From Sparassis latifolia (lineage: Eukaryota; Basidiomycota; Agaricomycetes; Polyporales; Sparassidaceae), in the NCBI GenBank assembly GCA_018466975.1, contig CM031555.1, positions 2,418,001-2,482,000 on the forward strand: a stretch of 64,000 nucleotides of DNA, given 5' to 3'. Shown in pieces: positions 1 through 13,134 of this stretch; the stretch's first letter is position 1, and each line of letters opens with the position of its first letter. Below the pieces are notes generated by a model. That model was not told the origin of the DNA, searched no databases, and saw nothing but the letters and a program-made list of their open reading frames with translations. Made by a program: the position numbers and the translations under genes.

Positions 1-3000
1 AAGATCGCAGAAGAGATACGCTATCCGTCAACGTCAAGCATGCTCGGCAAACATCTGCAAGCTCTTCTTCATCCAGCCATGGGGAGACACACCACTCAAG
101 GCGTGTCCATACTTCCGATTTCTCTCATTTACCACCATCTCCTTCGTCATCATCCATCCAGCAGTTCCTGAAACACAGCAGTACAAATAGTACGGCAGGT
201 TCACCCTTGCAGAACACCCGGGACCCACCCTCGCATCTTCCTGCCAACGTTGTTGCCCATTCTCTCCTTCGTGGTACCCAAGAAGGATGGTCAGACCTGG
301 ACGATCATGCGACTGCGGAAGCCCTGCGAAAGTTAGACGGGCTTTCTAGTAGGAGTGCTCGTGCGAGGTCAAGCATTGGTGGTCATAGCAGGGTGGGAAG
401 CTCCAGTCGCCCCTCAAGTCGGCCGTCTACCCCTGCCATGAATGCGACACAATGGGAAGGTGTCCAAGGTGGACGGATTAGCAAACGGGTTAGCACTCAT
501 CTGTCTTCCGGAGTGACGGAGAAGGACAAGTTCAAGGAGCAGGTTCCTACACCTCGTCAAGGTGTTGGTCTGGGACTTGGACTCGGGGATATCTCTGTTG
601 ATACTGAGTTAAATGGTGCACGCCTCTCAAGCGAGGAAGCGCAGAATGGCTCACCTTCACCTGACAAGCCGCTCAAGAAGGCTGGCTCGATTCACACACG
701 TACCAGTTTCATTACGCCAAAGCGCAGTTCAGCTTCGTCTGGCACTAATACGAGCACGCCCACGACAAGTTCACGCGATTCTGCCACGTTATCCGTCACC
801 ACGAATGCTACCTCTGTATCTACCGCATCTGGCCGGCAGTCGACGGGCAAGGCTAGGAGGAACAGTGCAGGTAGTGATATTTCCGTGTACTCTGGTGATG
901 CAGCTTCCGCACGGGATCGTGCAGCTGCCCTTGCGATATCGTCTGATGGTCCAGAGGATGCCGAAGTACCACCTGTACCACCGTTGCCCAAGGACTTCTC
1001 CGGATACAAGCTGCCAGTGCAGACGCCAACTAATCTCACATCTCCTTCGCCGGACGGTGCAGGCGGTACGGAGAAGAAAATTCGCAGGGACACAGTTGGC
1101 GATGTCAACCATCTAACAGCGTCCTTGGAAGTCCCGTCCTTCCCTAATACCCCTTCTAAGCATAGCTCTTTACAGGTGCAGAAGTCCACTACGCCGACGG
1201 CTGTGCACAAGACGCCTTCAAAGAAATGGAGTTTGAATGCTTTGAGCAAGAAGTTGTCCCACTCGCCTTCGGTTACTTCGATGAAGGAGCCTGCACACTC
1301 GAAGTCCCCAGGTTTCCCGATCAGCCCGCGTGGTTTGCACTTTGGTCAGCAAATTCGCAAGTCGCTTTCGAAGGAGAATGCTCTTTCTACTGTCTCCAAG
1401 ACGTCTGTGGAAGATTGGTCACCCATCAACTCAGACGCCATGGCTTCGGCCACATCCCTGGCGTCTGTCTCATCTGTTGGTTCCAGTCGACTCCCTAGAT
1501 CTTCCGTGGCGTCACTGCAGCCTCCAGTTGTGACAGCACGAACTCCCGATCGTGTTGTACCTAGTCGATCGGGTACTGGTTCCAGCGCTAGTACTAACGT
1601 TCCTATTATGCCTCAACACGCTCCTCTAAGTCCTGCATCCTCTATTCGCCGCGAACCTTCTACCAAGCGTCGTACTCCTTCGTCCATACCCTTTTTCCGC
1701 CGCTCCTCATCGCAATCCATGCAGATACCTCCTGCGACCTCAATGCCACTTTCGGGGTCTCCAACGTCTTCGTCTGGGCCTAATTCCTCTACTCATCTGC
1801 GTGTACCGAGCAGCCGCTCGCCTACTAAGGATCCGAGCCTCTCTTCTCCGTCTGTACCCAATTCGGCACAGAAGAAGTCATCTATGCTCAGTCTTGGCAT
1901 TCCATCCTTACTCAAAGGCTCCAGTTCTAGGCGGAATTTACATTCTGATAAAGAGAAGAGCGACGCCAAGAGTAGCAAGGAAGGATCGACTTCAAAGGAT
2001 TCAGAACGAGAAAAATCCAAGAAGGATGAGAGAGATCGTAGTGAAAGTAGGATTTCAGTTTTGATGGGCAGGAAACGCGGAAAGGTGAGTCTGAAGATGT
2101 GGGTTTCGGTTTTGGTACTTAGCATGCTGCTTTATGTTATCAGACACTATCCTCTGCTCATCCGAAGAAGACGGAGCCAATTCCTATTGCTATGCCGCCA
2201 ATGCAAATGTCAGCCATACCGCCTGTTACTGCTCAGCGTGTAGCCAATTTGAAGTCTTCGTCGTCCTCGTCATCATCTTCTAATCCATCTACGGCCGGCA
2301 CTTCGAGACTGGCTTCTTCGAGGGCTACGTCTCAAACGGTGAGTTCAATGCAGAAACACTCGGATACGTCACTTCGCAGCCGAAATCAGTTGCCAACTAT
2401 TGCCGGCTCACCATCAGTGGGTGCCCTTCAACCTCAAATTGTGAAGGATTCCAGGGAGGGCCCTCCGTCCACGTCACTGAATGCTTCATCCGGTCTATTA
2501 AAGGAAACTCCCACGAAAATCCCCCGAATTTCCAGCCGGTCTTCAGCGGTGAATTCACCTACATTAAAGGCCAATGGGACAAGTCGGAGGGTAAGCATGA
2601 TTGTTAGCACCACAGCTCCCTTTGCGCCGTCTCGTGGCAATTCGCCAACTGCCGGTAGCGAATCAATGAACGAGTTTGGGGTTATCGAGAACGGGCAGGC
2701 ATCAGGATCCAAAGTGACCACCACAACTAGTCAACGTCATTCGGTTCGGTCGCCTCCATTGGGAACGTCGCGTGTCCCGCGTCAGGTTGCTGCCACCACT
2801 TCTGCCACTGTAAACGGTGCTATTCCCCGTAAGAACCGAGAATCCATGTCGTTCGCTGGCTTGCGGAAGTCGTCTACTGGCTCGGTTACTTCCATCTCTT
2901 CGATTGCGCAGCAAAATGAGTCGCAGACACAGCACCGATTCTCCGCCCTGTCTCCTTCGAAAGGCCTGAAGCTTTTAAGTCCAAAGATGTCGTTGCCCAC

Positions 3001-4886
3001 CACCAGGTCTTCCAATACGTCATTGACGCAGGGCATCCAGCAGGTCATGGGTTCTCCTTCCGCGAGTCGACAGTCATTATCAACGCCTTCTCCTGCCCCT
3101 AGCTCAGTGGATGAAGAAGAGCTCTTGGGTGATGAGGAGATGTTGCAATACATCAGAAGACAGCAGGCCAAGAAGTTGGCAGCAGGCGCTTCACAGGCTG
3201 ACCTGGATGGTCTACTGCGCTTCCCGGAGCCAATCCCCCCGATCCCTCCAACGGTCCCAGCTGGTAAGTCATTGCTATACCATACTTTACGTGATATTCA
3301 TCATCTCTTTCTAGCTATTCTTAAGAGTAGCCAAGCGCAATACCTTTCCGAGTATGAGCGCAAGGAGATCTTGGAGTGCCCGTCGGTGTACTACATTGGA
3401 GCTCACAGTGATAAAAAGCCAGCCACCTGCGATAACACGACGAACAATCATGGCTATGATGACGAACGCGGCGACTATCTCATTGTCAATCGTGACCATC
3501 TGGCATATCGTTACGAAATCATTGATACTCTGGGCAAAGGTTCCTTTGGGCAGGTCCTGAACTGTCGCGACCATTGCACAGGCGAGTCTGTCGCAATCAA
3601 GATTATTCGCAACAAGAAGCGATTCCACCATCAAGCTCTTGTGGAAATCAAGATCTTGGATAGTTTGCGGAAATGGGTGTGTTCCATAGTATTCTTCATT
3701 CATTCGTATAATGACTATCGAACAGGATCAAGAGGAGAAGCATCATGTCATCAAGATGACAGAGCACTTCTACTTCCGCAATCACCTGTGCATTGCAATG
3801 GAACTGTTGAGCATCAATCTGTACGAGCTGATCAAAGCCAACGGCTTTGTTGGCTTCACTACGGCCTTGATTCGGCGCTTCACGAGCCAGATGCTGCAAT
3901 CGCTGTCATTGATGCGGCACCATCGCATTGTACATTGCGACTTGAAGCCCGAGGTACGTGCTATTTGGACCGCGGTATTCTGTCTCTGACAAGTTTTCAA
4001 CCCAGAACGTTCTGTTGAGACACCCTGCCAAGAGTGCAATCAAGGTCATAGACTTCGGTAGCAGCTGTTTCGAGCACGAAAAAAGTGGAGTAAATCCTGC
4101 ATGCTCAGTCTTATTTGCTGACGTGCATGCAGTCTACACCTACATCCAGAGTCGTTTCTATCGTTCTCCGGAAGTCATTCTTGGCATGAACTACCACATG
4201 GCAATCGATATGTGGAGTTTAGGCTGTATTCTGGCCGAACTGTATACTGGATTCCCCATTTTCCCAGGTGAGAATGAACAGGAGCAGCTGTCTTGTATCA
4301 TGGAGGTTCTTGGAGTGCCGGACAAGGATTTTGTTAATCGCAGTTCGAGGAAGAGGCTTTTTTTCGGTAGGCGACTATTTTTTACTGGAAAGCTTGTCTC
4401 ACATTGTGCCCAGATAACACTGGAGCCCCACGGCCTGTAGTAAACTCGAAGGGGCGGAGGAGACGACCTGGATCAAAGTCTCTAGCTCAAGTTCTGCGAT
4501 GTGATGACGACTTATTCGTGGACTTCATCTCCAAATGCCTGGTTTGGGACCCCGACCGTCGGATCAAGCCACAGGCTGCATTGCGCCACCCTTTCCTCAC
4601 AGCTAGTCGACGCGCGAAGATAACGAGCCCAACTCCTGGCACAGCGAAAGCGATGCTTTCTTCAGCTTCCCGTGGCAGCAAGGTGACCGAAACTCCGAAG
4701 AAGTCGATGATAAGCGCACCTACACCTCTGACAGCTCGTTCTACGAGAACCACTGTTCCTAATACCCCGAGTGGTTCGAGTACTATGCACACGGCACTGG
4801 GATCGTCGAGGTCATACAGAACGTCACAAGCGCAATCCATGTCGTCCTATCATGCTAGTCGGACAATGGTGAATATGAACCTGTGA
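1..4886 (+). CDS. DYRK-family (Pom1-like) dual-specificity protein kinase, 5'-partial
   Basis: A reading frame is open from base 3, so the start lies upstream of the window. Exons I read: 1-2084, 2144-3263, 3315-3676, 3726-3953, 4006-4084, 4133-4366, 4414-4886 (stop TGA). The first ~1,000 residues are a Ser/Thr/Pro-rich, probably disordered, tail. A DYRK homology box ([10 protein letters not shown]) precedes the kinase domain, which has the glycine loop [20 protein letters not shown], catalytic HCDLKPEN, DFGSSC, and activation loop [14 protein letters not shown]. The Y-x-Y there is the tyrosine autophosphorylation site typical of DYRKs. Known fungal members set cell polarity, cell-size control or stress responses; which of these applies here is inference. 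A Ser/Thr-rich C-terminal extension follows the kinase domain. The 3264-3314 intron is 51 nt and stop-free, so it is easily mistaken for coding sequence. Confidence 0.93.
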
Positions 4887-5909
4887 CTCCCGACGCTTGG
4901 CCCCGACGTTGACGAATAACTCTTCCAGACAACTGCGAAATGAACTTCATGACCTGAGACTGCTTGGTACTGAGGACTGGCATCTTATATGTCGATAGAA
5001 CCTACTTCTAAACCGTTCTCCTTAACTTACAACTGACGAATCTCAAGCTGGTCTGATCCCCTTTGCTGTTTCAATACCCTCCATGTTGAGTTCCCTGTAT
5101 TTTATTACTGCGTCGCTCTCGGTTGCTCGTTGGTTCATCATCTCAACATACGCGTTGTTGTTATTCGCTCCTCATCATAGCCATAATCGCATCCTCACCC
5201 CTGCAATTTAATATCTGGAATCACAGCTTCCTACCGAAGTCTTACAGTCTTCCATTGAGAAGGTGGATTCTTAGACTGCCTTGCAGAAGTTGTCTGAAAC
5301 GCAAGCGTTCACGAAGAAGGGAACATGCGGCTTATGGGGAACCATCCGGTGGATGGTCTGAAGGCTAAAGGTGAACTTGTGAAGGGATGTTCCCCGAACA
5401 AATTTCCTGCCGCCTGTGGAGACTACCTATTGCTATACGATATCCTGCATGGTATTCCCTTTATTCAACGGCCATCGATGACGTCAGGCAATGGGACGGA
5501 GCTGTAATTTCTGGCGGGGACGCGGAGAGACGATTGGAGATTGGGATGACGGATTTTAAAGATGAGCGTACACGGATAATCAGTACGCAAGAAAACACTC
5601 TTACGTACCGCGCATGCAATAGGGACACAGATGGCGCTCCGAAGGGTGGACCGAAAACACTGAACAACTGCTCGCCATCGCTTACGGATTTTCCGGGAAG
5701 GTTTCACGGACTGAACTACGTTGGACCTTCATTCAAAGAAGCTCAGACAACTGTCACAAGACATGATGAATAGTGCACATCCAGCGCTGCTAGGTTGAAT
5801 AAGTAAGAAAGAGAATGTCGGAGATGCTAATATCAGTCTACGGAGGTAACAATATCCATGACCCAATATGTGAACGTATCATCGATAGCAACAACGCAGT
5901 AAACAAAGC
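4887..5909. other. Intergenic region between convergent genes
   Basis: About 1 kb between the 3' ends of the kinase gene and the sacsin-like gene. It contains only short open frames without recognisable domains or splice logic. It presumably holds both 3' UTRs and poly(A) signals. I see no RNA gene or repeat in it. Confidence 0.6.
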
Positions 5910-8900
5910 TCATGCACTCGGTTCTGAAAGAAGTTTTGCTAGAGACGGCAAGTATGCCTCACATATCGACGAGAAATAGAACTCGTGTTCTGAATTATGG
6001 GGACGAACAAGGTTATGCGCGATCTCGTGCGCCAAAGTGAAGTACCTGCCAGGAAATGTCAGAACGTCTTCTGGCGACTACGAAGTACCTACCAAGAGAT
6101 GTAAGCATCCGACAACTCTCCTTTCTGTACATCCTGATCGTCTGGGAGTCATTCGTTCATTAGTCTCACGATAGACAGCCTGTCGTATCAGAAACTCACG
6201 CCATGCTTCAAAATATCGCAGATTCAAAAACAAACTGGCGTTCCGGTTGAACGCTATGAGTTCGCCACCCGAATCGTAGAATATGTGCACGCTACTGATT
6301 GGCAGTTTGTAAACTTCACTGAGTGGTCGAATAACATAGATGAAGCGCGCAAGAATGTTCGCTTTGGTGGACATGATGGACTTGGGGTCCGGCACACCTG
6401 TAAAAGACTATCAAGAATGTGAACACAGACACGGATCGAACGCTCTCGCACCTTGAGACACAAAGACCAAGAATTTGCCCATTTCACCTGTCGGACCAGG
6501 AGTCATGCACTACTGACCAAATGCAAGAATGATGTCACTAACCGACGAGAGACATGTCCGCTGCATGACCAGATACATCGCAATAACCTTCGTTCAAAGA
6601 CTCCTTCACCCTCGTCATCTGTTGGTTATTTTGCAGATGCTGACTACTTTCGCCTCTGCAGGCATTAATCGCCATCTCGATGTTTGAGGCTAAAGACGAA
6701 GTCCACTTTAGAAAGTCATGTACAGAGCCAGGGGTGCAACCCTGCTCACATATATTGCTTCGTGGAGTAACGGCGGCTTGAGGTGTACGCGGTCGTGGAC
6801 TGTCCATTTGGCCTGGCATCGATGTAGGGAATTGGCCATCGACCCTGCCATGTCATAGACTCCCGGAGGACGCGCAACTGGCCTTTCTGACACAGGAGGG
6901 GTGGTCGCATCCAGAGAATTTCTTATTAGCTTGCGTCTGAAATTATCGAGAGAATCGCGAATTGCGGATGCTGGTCGACCATCCGCTTTGGAAGATGGTT
7001 TCTCTGTATACGATGTTACCGGCGGGGGTTGCGATATTGATGGGAAACTAGGCTGGGTAATCAATGCTGTCGATCTCTGCTTCTCCCTGTTCGCCTCCTC
7101 AGCAGCCGCATGTGCCGCTTTCTGCTGTCGCAGAATCTTGTCCACTAGGCTGCATTCAGCCCCTACCTTGACGGATCCATGCGGAAAATCTCACCATTAT
7201 ATCCTCTTCTTCTCAGAGCTCGTAGATCGGTTGACAAAATAGTCATTAACAGAAGGCCGTCATTGGCTTTTGGTGAGTCGAAGAGGAGCCGACACATGGA
7301 GATTGCAACTCTGGAGGACAGATCACGAGACGACGTATGGCGGCAGTGGAACATCACCTACTCGTACATGTCCACCTGGTCGTTGCCAGCAACCCATAGT
7401 TCAATTGGTCCACGGCCATCTCGTTTTGCCACGGCAGATGCATCCTGGCTCTTCGATGGGTGTACGCTGCCGAAGGTGAGAGACTTGATCACGACCAGTT
7501 TACTGAATGTTCGAACAACAAAGTTCTTCTCGTTGTTCAGCCAGGAAAATGGAAGACGGGGTCGAGCATGCGTATGTTCGTGAAGAAACAGAGGCAGTCT
7601 CTCGAGAATAAGAGACCGAATCTCCAACGCCCTCCGAGAATTCTTGAGCTCGCCACTGGTTCGATACTCTTCCTTAAGAAGAGAACTCAATCTCCGAGAT
7701 CCCAATTCCAAGTAGAATTCTGGCAAATTGGTCTATTGGCAATACAAACCAGAGACGAAACGCCTACCTTCGAGAAGGTCTTCCTGTGGTGCAGTGAAAA
7801 TTGTCGCACCAAATAGCTGATATGCGTTCGTATCGTCGGCGACTACAACAACTTTGTCTGGTGTCAATAGATCGTATTCGAAGTCCCAGTCGTCCTCTTC
7901 CAGCTCGCCCGTGCCGTCGGTCTGCATGGTCCCAGACTTCTCTCTCGTGACGCGTCTTGACCCCAATAATATCGCGGCTTTCTTGAGACGAGCAAATGTA
8001 CCTGACGATATACTTCGACGATTGACAGCGATGTTACGCAGCTCCACCAGGAAACTGTCTGAAGTCAGTAATGGAGTCAAACAGCTACAACAAACCACCA
8101 TACTTATCGCGCCCCTCAGCCAGTTGATAGAACTGCCGGGGATTACCAAGTAAGATTTGAGCAATCTCTTCCACGGATGGTTCTTGCTTCGTCCCGCAGG
8201 CACTGAGAAACCTGTTCCCTTGTGGACCGAAGTCCACGAAAACAAATAATTTAGAGTGGAATTGAGCATTGGATTCGCCGCTGAGGAAACACTGGCTCGG
8301 AGGTAACAGTCGCATCGCCGAATCTGACCCCTTCTGATTCGGAACAAAGGGTAGTTGAGACAATGTCTTCAATTCAGCGGTGGAGAAGTCTGCATCCGCC
8401 AATCAGATTGGTAAAAAGATCAGTCATGCGATGTACCTGATATGCGGCTCGCCAAAATCGCAAACCATTGTCGAGCAACGGCTTCATTGCGAGGTGGTGT
8501 CCTCTGAAGCAAAGATACAAGCATTGGTGTGGGGGGATGCTCTTGCACCTGTAGCTTCGATAAAGCATCGCCTTTCAAGCTAGGGTCCACTACCATAAAT
8601 CCAAGCGGAGACCAGGATGAAGACCCGAACACCTGGTGGTGTGAATACGAGTACACTGGAGGGTATTGATTAGCAACACACCTCGCGTGTCTTCGCCATA
8701 CAACTGGAGTTTCCGTTCATGGCAGGAATGTAGGCCAACTCGGCAAATGCGGCGTGGTCGTATTCGGCATAACGAGTATTGAAGTTGTCAAGGAAGTACT
8801 TCAGAGCTGCGGAACGCACACCCTCCTTCGGACTTGCAGCGAGATCGAGGACGGTAGCCAAGGGTGGGAATCGACGCAGTCCAAGACGAAACAGTAGTTT

Positions 8901-11900
8901 GGCTGCGTGACACTTCAGAACCAAGGTCCATCGTCCTTAAAATGATACTTACCTTCCTCAGAGTTCGCTCGCCACTTCGTATGAGTACCCCAGTCGACGA
9001 CGGGTAACCCTAGCTCCCGAAAAATGTCTAGTGGTTCATACAGATCACTGGCTTTATAACGGGACACCTTCCTATCCGAGTCACCCTCACGAGGATCTGC
9101 CTCCTTCAGAAACGCCGCAGTCATGCGGAGACGTTCCAATTCTACGGGATTCAATGTCGACTGTACTGCAACAAGATACTTGGTCAGCTCAGCAATTGAC
9201 CAATCTCCTGTCTTTATCATTCTAGACACTAGGTTTCAGCCAAAGCAACCATTATAAGATTAGAGGCCTACCTGTCGAACACTATCTGAAGATCAACGTG
9301 CTTGCGCACACCTATAGCCTGCAGCACTTTCTCCATCGGCGCCTTAACGGGAACACCTGAAGGTAACAGAACGATGGGGAGGTCACGGAAGACGTGAGCA
9401 CTCTGAAAGTAGGTTTCTTGTGGTGTCTTCATGCCGGAGGACGTAGGCACACAAGTCTTGTCTTTCAGCATTACGACCACTTGCTCTTGAGAGCCCTTGG
9501 AAAGAGACTGCCATGCCCGAGACAGAACGTTCAGTACTCGTTCCGCCCACGGTGGTGAGTGGGTAATGTCGAATTCTACGCCTAACGAAGACTCTGCTGG
9601 ATCGGCGATATAAGTCAACCAATCAAGGACATTCAGCTCCTTCCATGGAAACGCCGATGCGAGAGCCTGGGGGTCAAAATGTCTGCTGATGCTGACAGGT
9701 AGCAAATGCGGTGGTAATGGGCCGTCTGTCGGTATGAGAGCGCCCAAGCTCCTGGTATTGAGAAAAGTCCTGACAGATGATACAGGGATAATTTTCTCGT
9801 CCGGCGTCCCTTGCCCCCCTACTGTTAGAATTGCAGCATTCAATAACTCTGTTCGGATTCTGCCAATATCCAGATTGCCCTGATTTTGTACTTGAACCCA
9901 CCACTTGAAACAGGCCGTCATCTCTGTCTCTGACAGCGGTCTGGAACGCAGCTCTTGCAGAACATCTACGAAGGTGATGTCTTGAATCTGCCCGTGCCTG
10001 CGAAGCGTGTCCACCATAGTCTTTGCTTCTTTGGAGACTTCGTCGGGCAAGACAGGTAGGTTCTTCAAGAACCCAGAAAATGCGGGGTCGGGTATTCTGA
10101 CGTCCGATGCACTTCTCACACCAACTGTGGATATGATCGGGAACGAATGTGGGGTAGAGAACATTGGAAAAGGAGAGCTAATGATATACGAGAAGAACGC
10201 CTCCTCCATCAGCGAGGAGACGGAGGACGATGGCGTTGACGGATGGAAGGTGAAAAACTTCAGCGCATGGATAGACCGTCCGCGAAGCCATGTTTGTAAT
10301 TCCACATCGGGACTTGCATCTGAATCACGGCCCGTAGTCGAGGTTGACTGTGCTGCACCCTTCCACAAATGGTCTACGTTCTCCATCTCAAGTTCGTAAG
10401 CAGCCCGCGCAAGGAACCCACCAACGTAGAGCAATTCCTTGTTCCATACTGTTTGGGGTGAATTAGCGGTGACTCTCATATAAGGTCATACTCTTACCTG
10501 CAACATTACGATCTCTGCGTAATGACAAATAAGTACGACATCCGACATCCATAGACACGCACTTACACCAAGTCGATGGATTCTCGCTCAACCGTTGGAA
10601 TGAAACGTGCTGACATGTGTCCTCCAAGGCCAGTGGTTTGCCCGGTCGCATGGCCCTGTAGAGAGTTCAAATCGTGGTACTGTCAGAAAAATGATTGAAT
10701 AATTACAATGAAGATTTTCGCGGATCCGGCACTGCAGGATTCAATGAGTTTTTTCACTTAACCGCCTTCCCTTCCGACCGTACGTACCCGTCAAGATCAG
10801 CGCGAAGACCTTGGAAGACACTTCCGGTCATCTCAGGTTGCTTTTCGTCCTCCTTCTTACTAGCATCGTACTCATCTTTCCCGGTCTGAAGGGAAAGGAT
10901 GACGGAAAAAATGTCAGAACATCTGTGCTAGCCTTACCTGAAGGTTGTACTAACATAGATCAATGCATAACTCATCTTCGTGGGTGAATTCTTCTTGGTG
11001 GCGCGGTCCAGTTCCGATCTTATCTTGTTATCGAGCTGCACACCGATGTCGGCTGAGAATGTCGAGAGTACCACGCTCATCTCATTGATAGTCGTCGGAT
11101 CAATGTCCTCTGTAACATCAGCCACTGGCGCTGGCGTAACTGAACGCTGTAGTGCGGTTCCGCCCGCAAACGAGGAAAAGAGAGACGAGAAAAATCCACC
11201 AGCGCCCGCCGATGACGGCTTAGCCACCACTTTGGGAGGTGGGTTCTCTGTGCCAGCCATATACACCCACTGCATGAGTTCTGCCTTAATGGACAATGCT
11301 GGACGAACGGGATATCAGTAACTAAGTAGACGGTCTCAGAGTGTGCCCTCACGTGTGGTCTGAACGTCCTTGATCTGCATGATGCCCAGCGGACTGGATC
11401 TCTTCAAACCACTTGGGATGTTGATAGATTTCGATAACCCTGGTTCCTTTGTCAACCGTGAGATGCGCTTATCGTCCAGATACACGCTAACTTCCAGTAG
11501 ATGTGCCATGAACGTTATGGACGATGCAAGGAACCGCGTGAAATCGAAAGCACGCGGAATGGGCGCAGGTTCTCTGAGGGACATTTCGAACGTTGTCCAA
11601 GGGTCAGAAGGTTCCTTGGGAGGCAGCACGCCTCGGCGTGCGAAGAGCTACACACAAACGTCAGAATCGTGCTGTAACAGGGACACTGAAGTTCGCCACC
11701 TGATCTTTCTTGTCTTTCCAGTAGAAGGCCATCCATTGCCCTGGTGGCCATCATTTTAAGCATCCAGGGAAGTGCGTGATAACATAAGCAAATTACCTCC
11801 TGATGTTACAAAGGGCTCTTCCGTAACCGAGAACAAACTGTAGAAGCCTAAGCTGGACGGTTGAGAACCAATCTTCCGAACAACTGCGACTGCACTCGCC

Positions 11901-12537
11901 GACTCCAAATGCGCCTATCTTCTCTTCGTCAGGATTTCCCTCGGCTGTTAATCATCAACATCAGATCCTGCATTAAGACGAAGTGTTCAGTCTTCGCACC
12001 GATCTTCTTCAGACGGCTCCAGTCCTCATCTCTAAAGATCATCCCATTGTTCTTAAATGTCCATTGGTGTACCTGAAGATACATAGTAAATCGCTGGAAT
12101 ATTCAGGAACGAGATTCTCGGACGACGTACAAGCGCCGCCTTCTTGTCCAGACTGCGTCGCTGATCTCGTGCAAGGGTCTTGTCTTCTGAAACTTCAGTT
12201 GCAGCATCCTCGTTCTTGCTTTCCAAAAAATCCTTGGTCTCAAAATGAATCTCGACGGCTCGGGCGCCGGCGTCGTCTGAGTTCTGGAGAAGCTCGCGGA
12301 AGACTGGACACACATTGCTTCTAGCTCTGATGGGAGGGCAAGTAACTCGTCCACTCACCGGTAAATTCGCCCGAATATCGCGCTAGCACCTTGTCTATGA
12401 GTGCGCGCTGGTTGACCTCAACAGTTTCGTCATGGCCACTCTCCCACTACGAGTCCACGAAGCAGAGCGTTATTTAGTCAAGCCGTCTGGCACCCACAAC
12501 ACGGCGTACGCACCAATGCATCCCTCGCATGAGCCAT
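5910..12537 (-). CDS. Sacsin/Hsp90-like GHKL ATPase (DUF3684 type) with C-terminal HExxH domain
   Basis: Large gene of about 26 exons, about 1,740 residues. The start ATG is at 12537-12535; the first intron is 12513-12447. The N-terminus has the GHKL ATP-binding fold: N-box RELLQNSDDAGARAVEIHF (from 12303) and glycine-rich lid IGAFGVGFYSLFSVTE (from about 11925). Other recognisable blocks include GHATGQTTGLGGHMSARF (about 10655), VWNKELLYVGGFLARAAYEL (about 10448), KESLNEGYCDVSG (about 6580), and the C-terminal YFTLAHEIAHNLVRPHNSEH, which carries an HExxH zincin-like signature at 6029-6015. The stop TGA is at 5912-5910. Exons include microexons of 25 nt (10731-10707) and 17 nt (10514-10498), and one GC-AG intron (11899-11848). 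The junction near 6760-6860 between the Pro-rich linker and the next exon does not resolve cleanly. The family is fungal and poorly characterised; a chaperone-like role is inferred from sacsin only. Confidence 0.88.
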
Positions 12538-13134
12538 CTTAAATCTTTAGATGAATGGAATTCGTATGGAGACCTTCCGCGTCAATTCCGCGTCGTACTC
12601 AGGAGCCGATGCCGAATCGCCTGATGGATAGAGCGCAGCAGTACCACGATGGGGGAAAGAGATGAAAAGCAGCGACAAAGAACAGAGTTCTCTATTCACA
12701 AGTTGTTTCTCCGCCGTACATCACGCTGGCAGTCAACAGAGTATGACCTGTTTGTACGTGCTCGCAAGACGGGACAAGATGCTCATCTTCCCCGCAACAT
12801 TTGCTTAGGCGCCCGGTCAAGCTCACATTAAGCGCCCAGTATACTTGCATACATATACGGTAATAAGTGTACCGTGAATTGCGTCTCTGCTATTCCGAAC
12901 CAAAAGCGAGCATCTACATTCATCAAATTAAAAGAGAAATACATATGCGAATGGTCCTCGCTGACGGCCTGAGAGCCGATAAGGGGCTAAGAACTCGAGG
13001 ATGCAGGGAAGTCACTCGCGGGCGACACGGGCCCATCCCACTGGATCCGGAACAGTGCAGCACCTATGAGATGGCACTCAGTAAAATGAACCCACTACCA
13101 CGCTATCATACCCGGCCATTTCACATGTACACAT
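12538..13134. other. Intergenic region
   Basis: Upstream of the sacsin-like gene and downstream of QTRT2, so it should hold the former's promoter and the latter's 3' UTR. The open frames here (12649-12831 and 12867-13175, plus strand) show no recognisable domain. No repeat or RNA gene seen. Confidence 0.55.

Noticed and set aside
692..1249. 185-codon minus-strand frame antisense to the kinase tail
   Set aside because: Shadow of the Ser-rich coding region on the plus strand.
5387..5773. 128-codon plus-strand frame between convergent genes
   Set aside because: No domain; composition unremarkable; lies where two 3' UTRs are expected.
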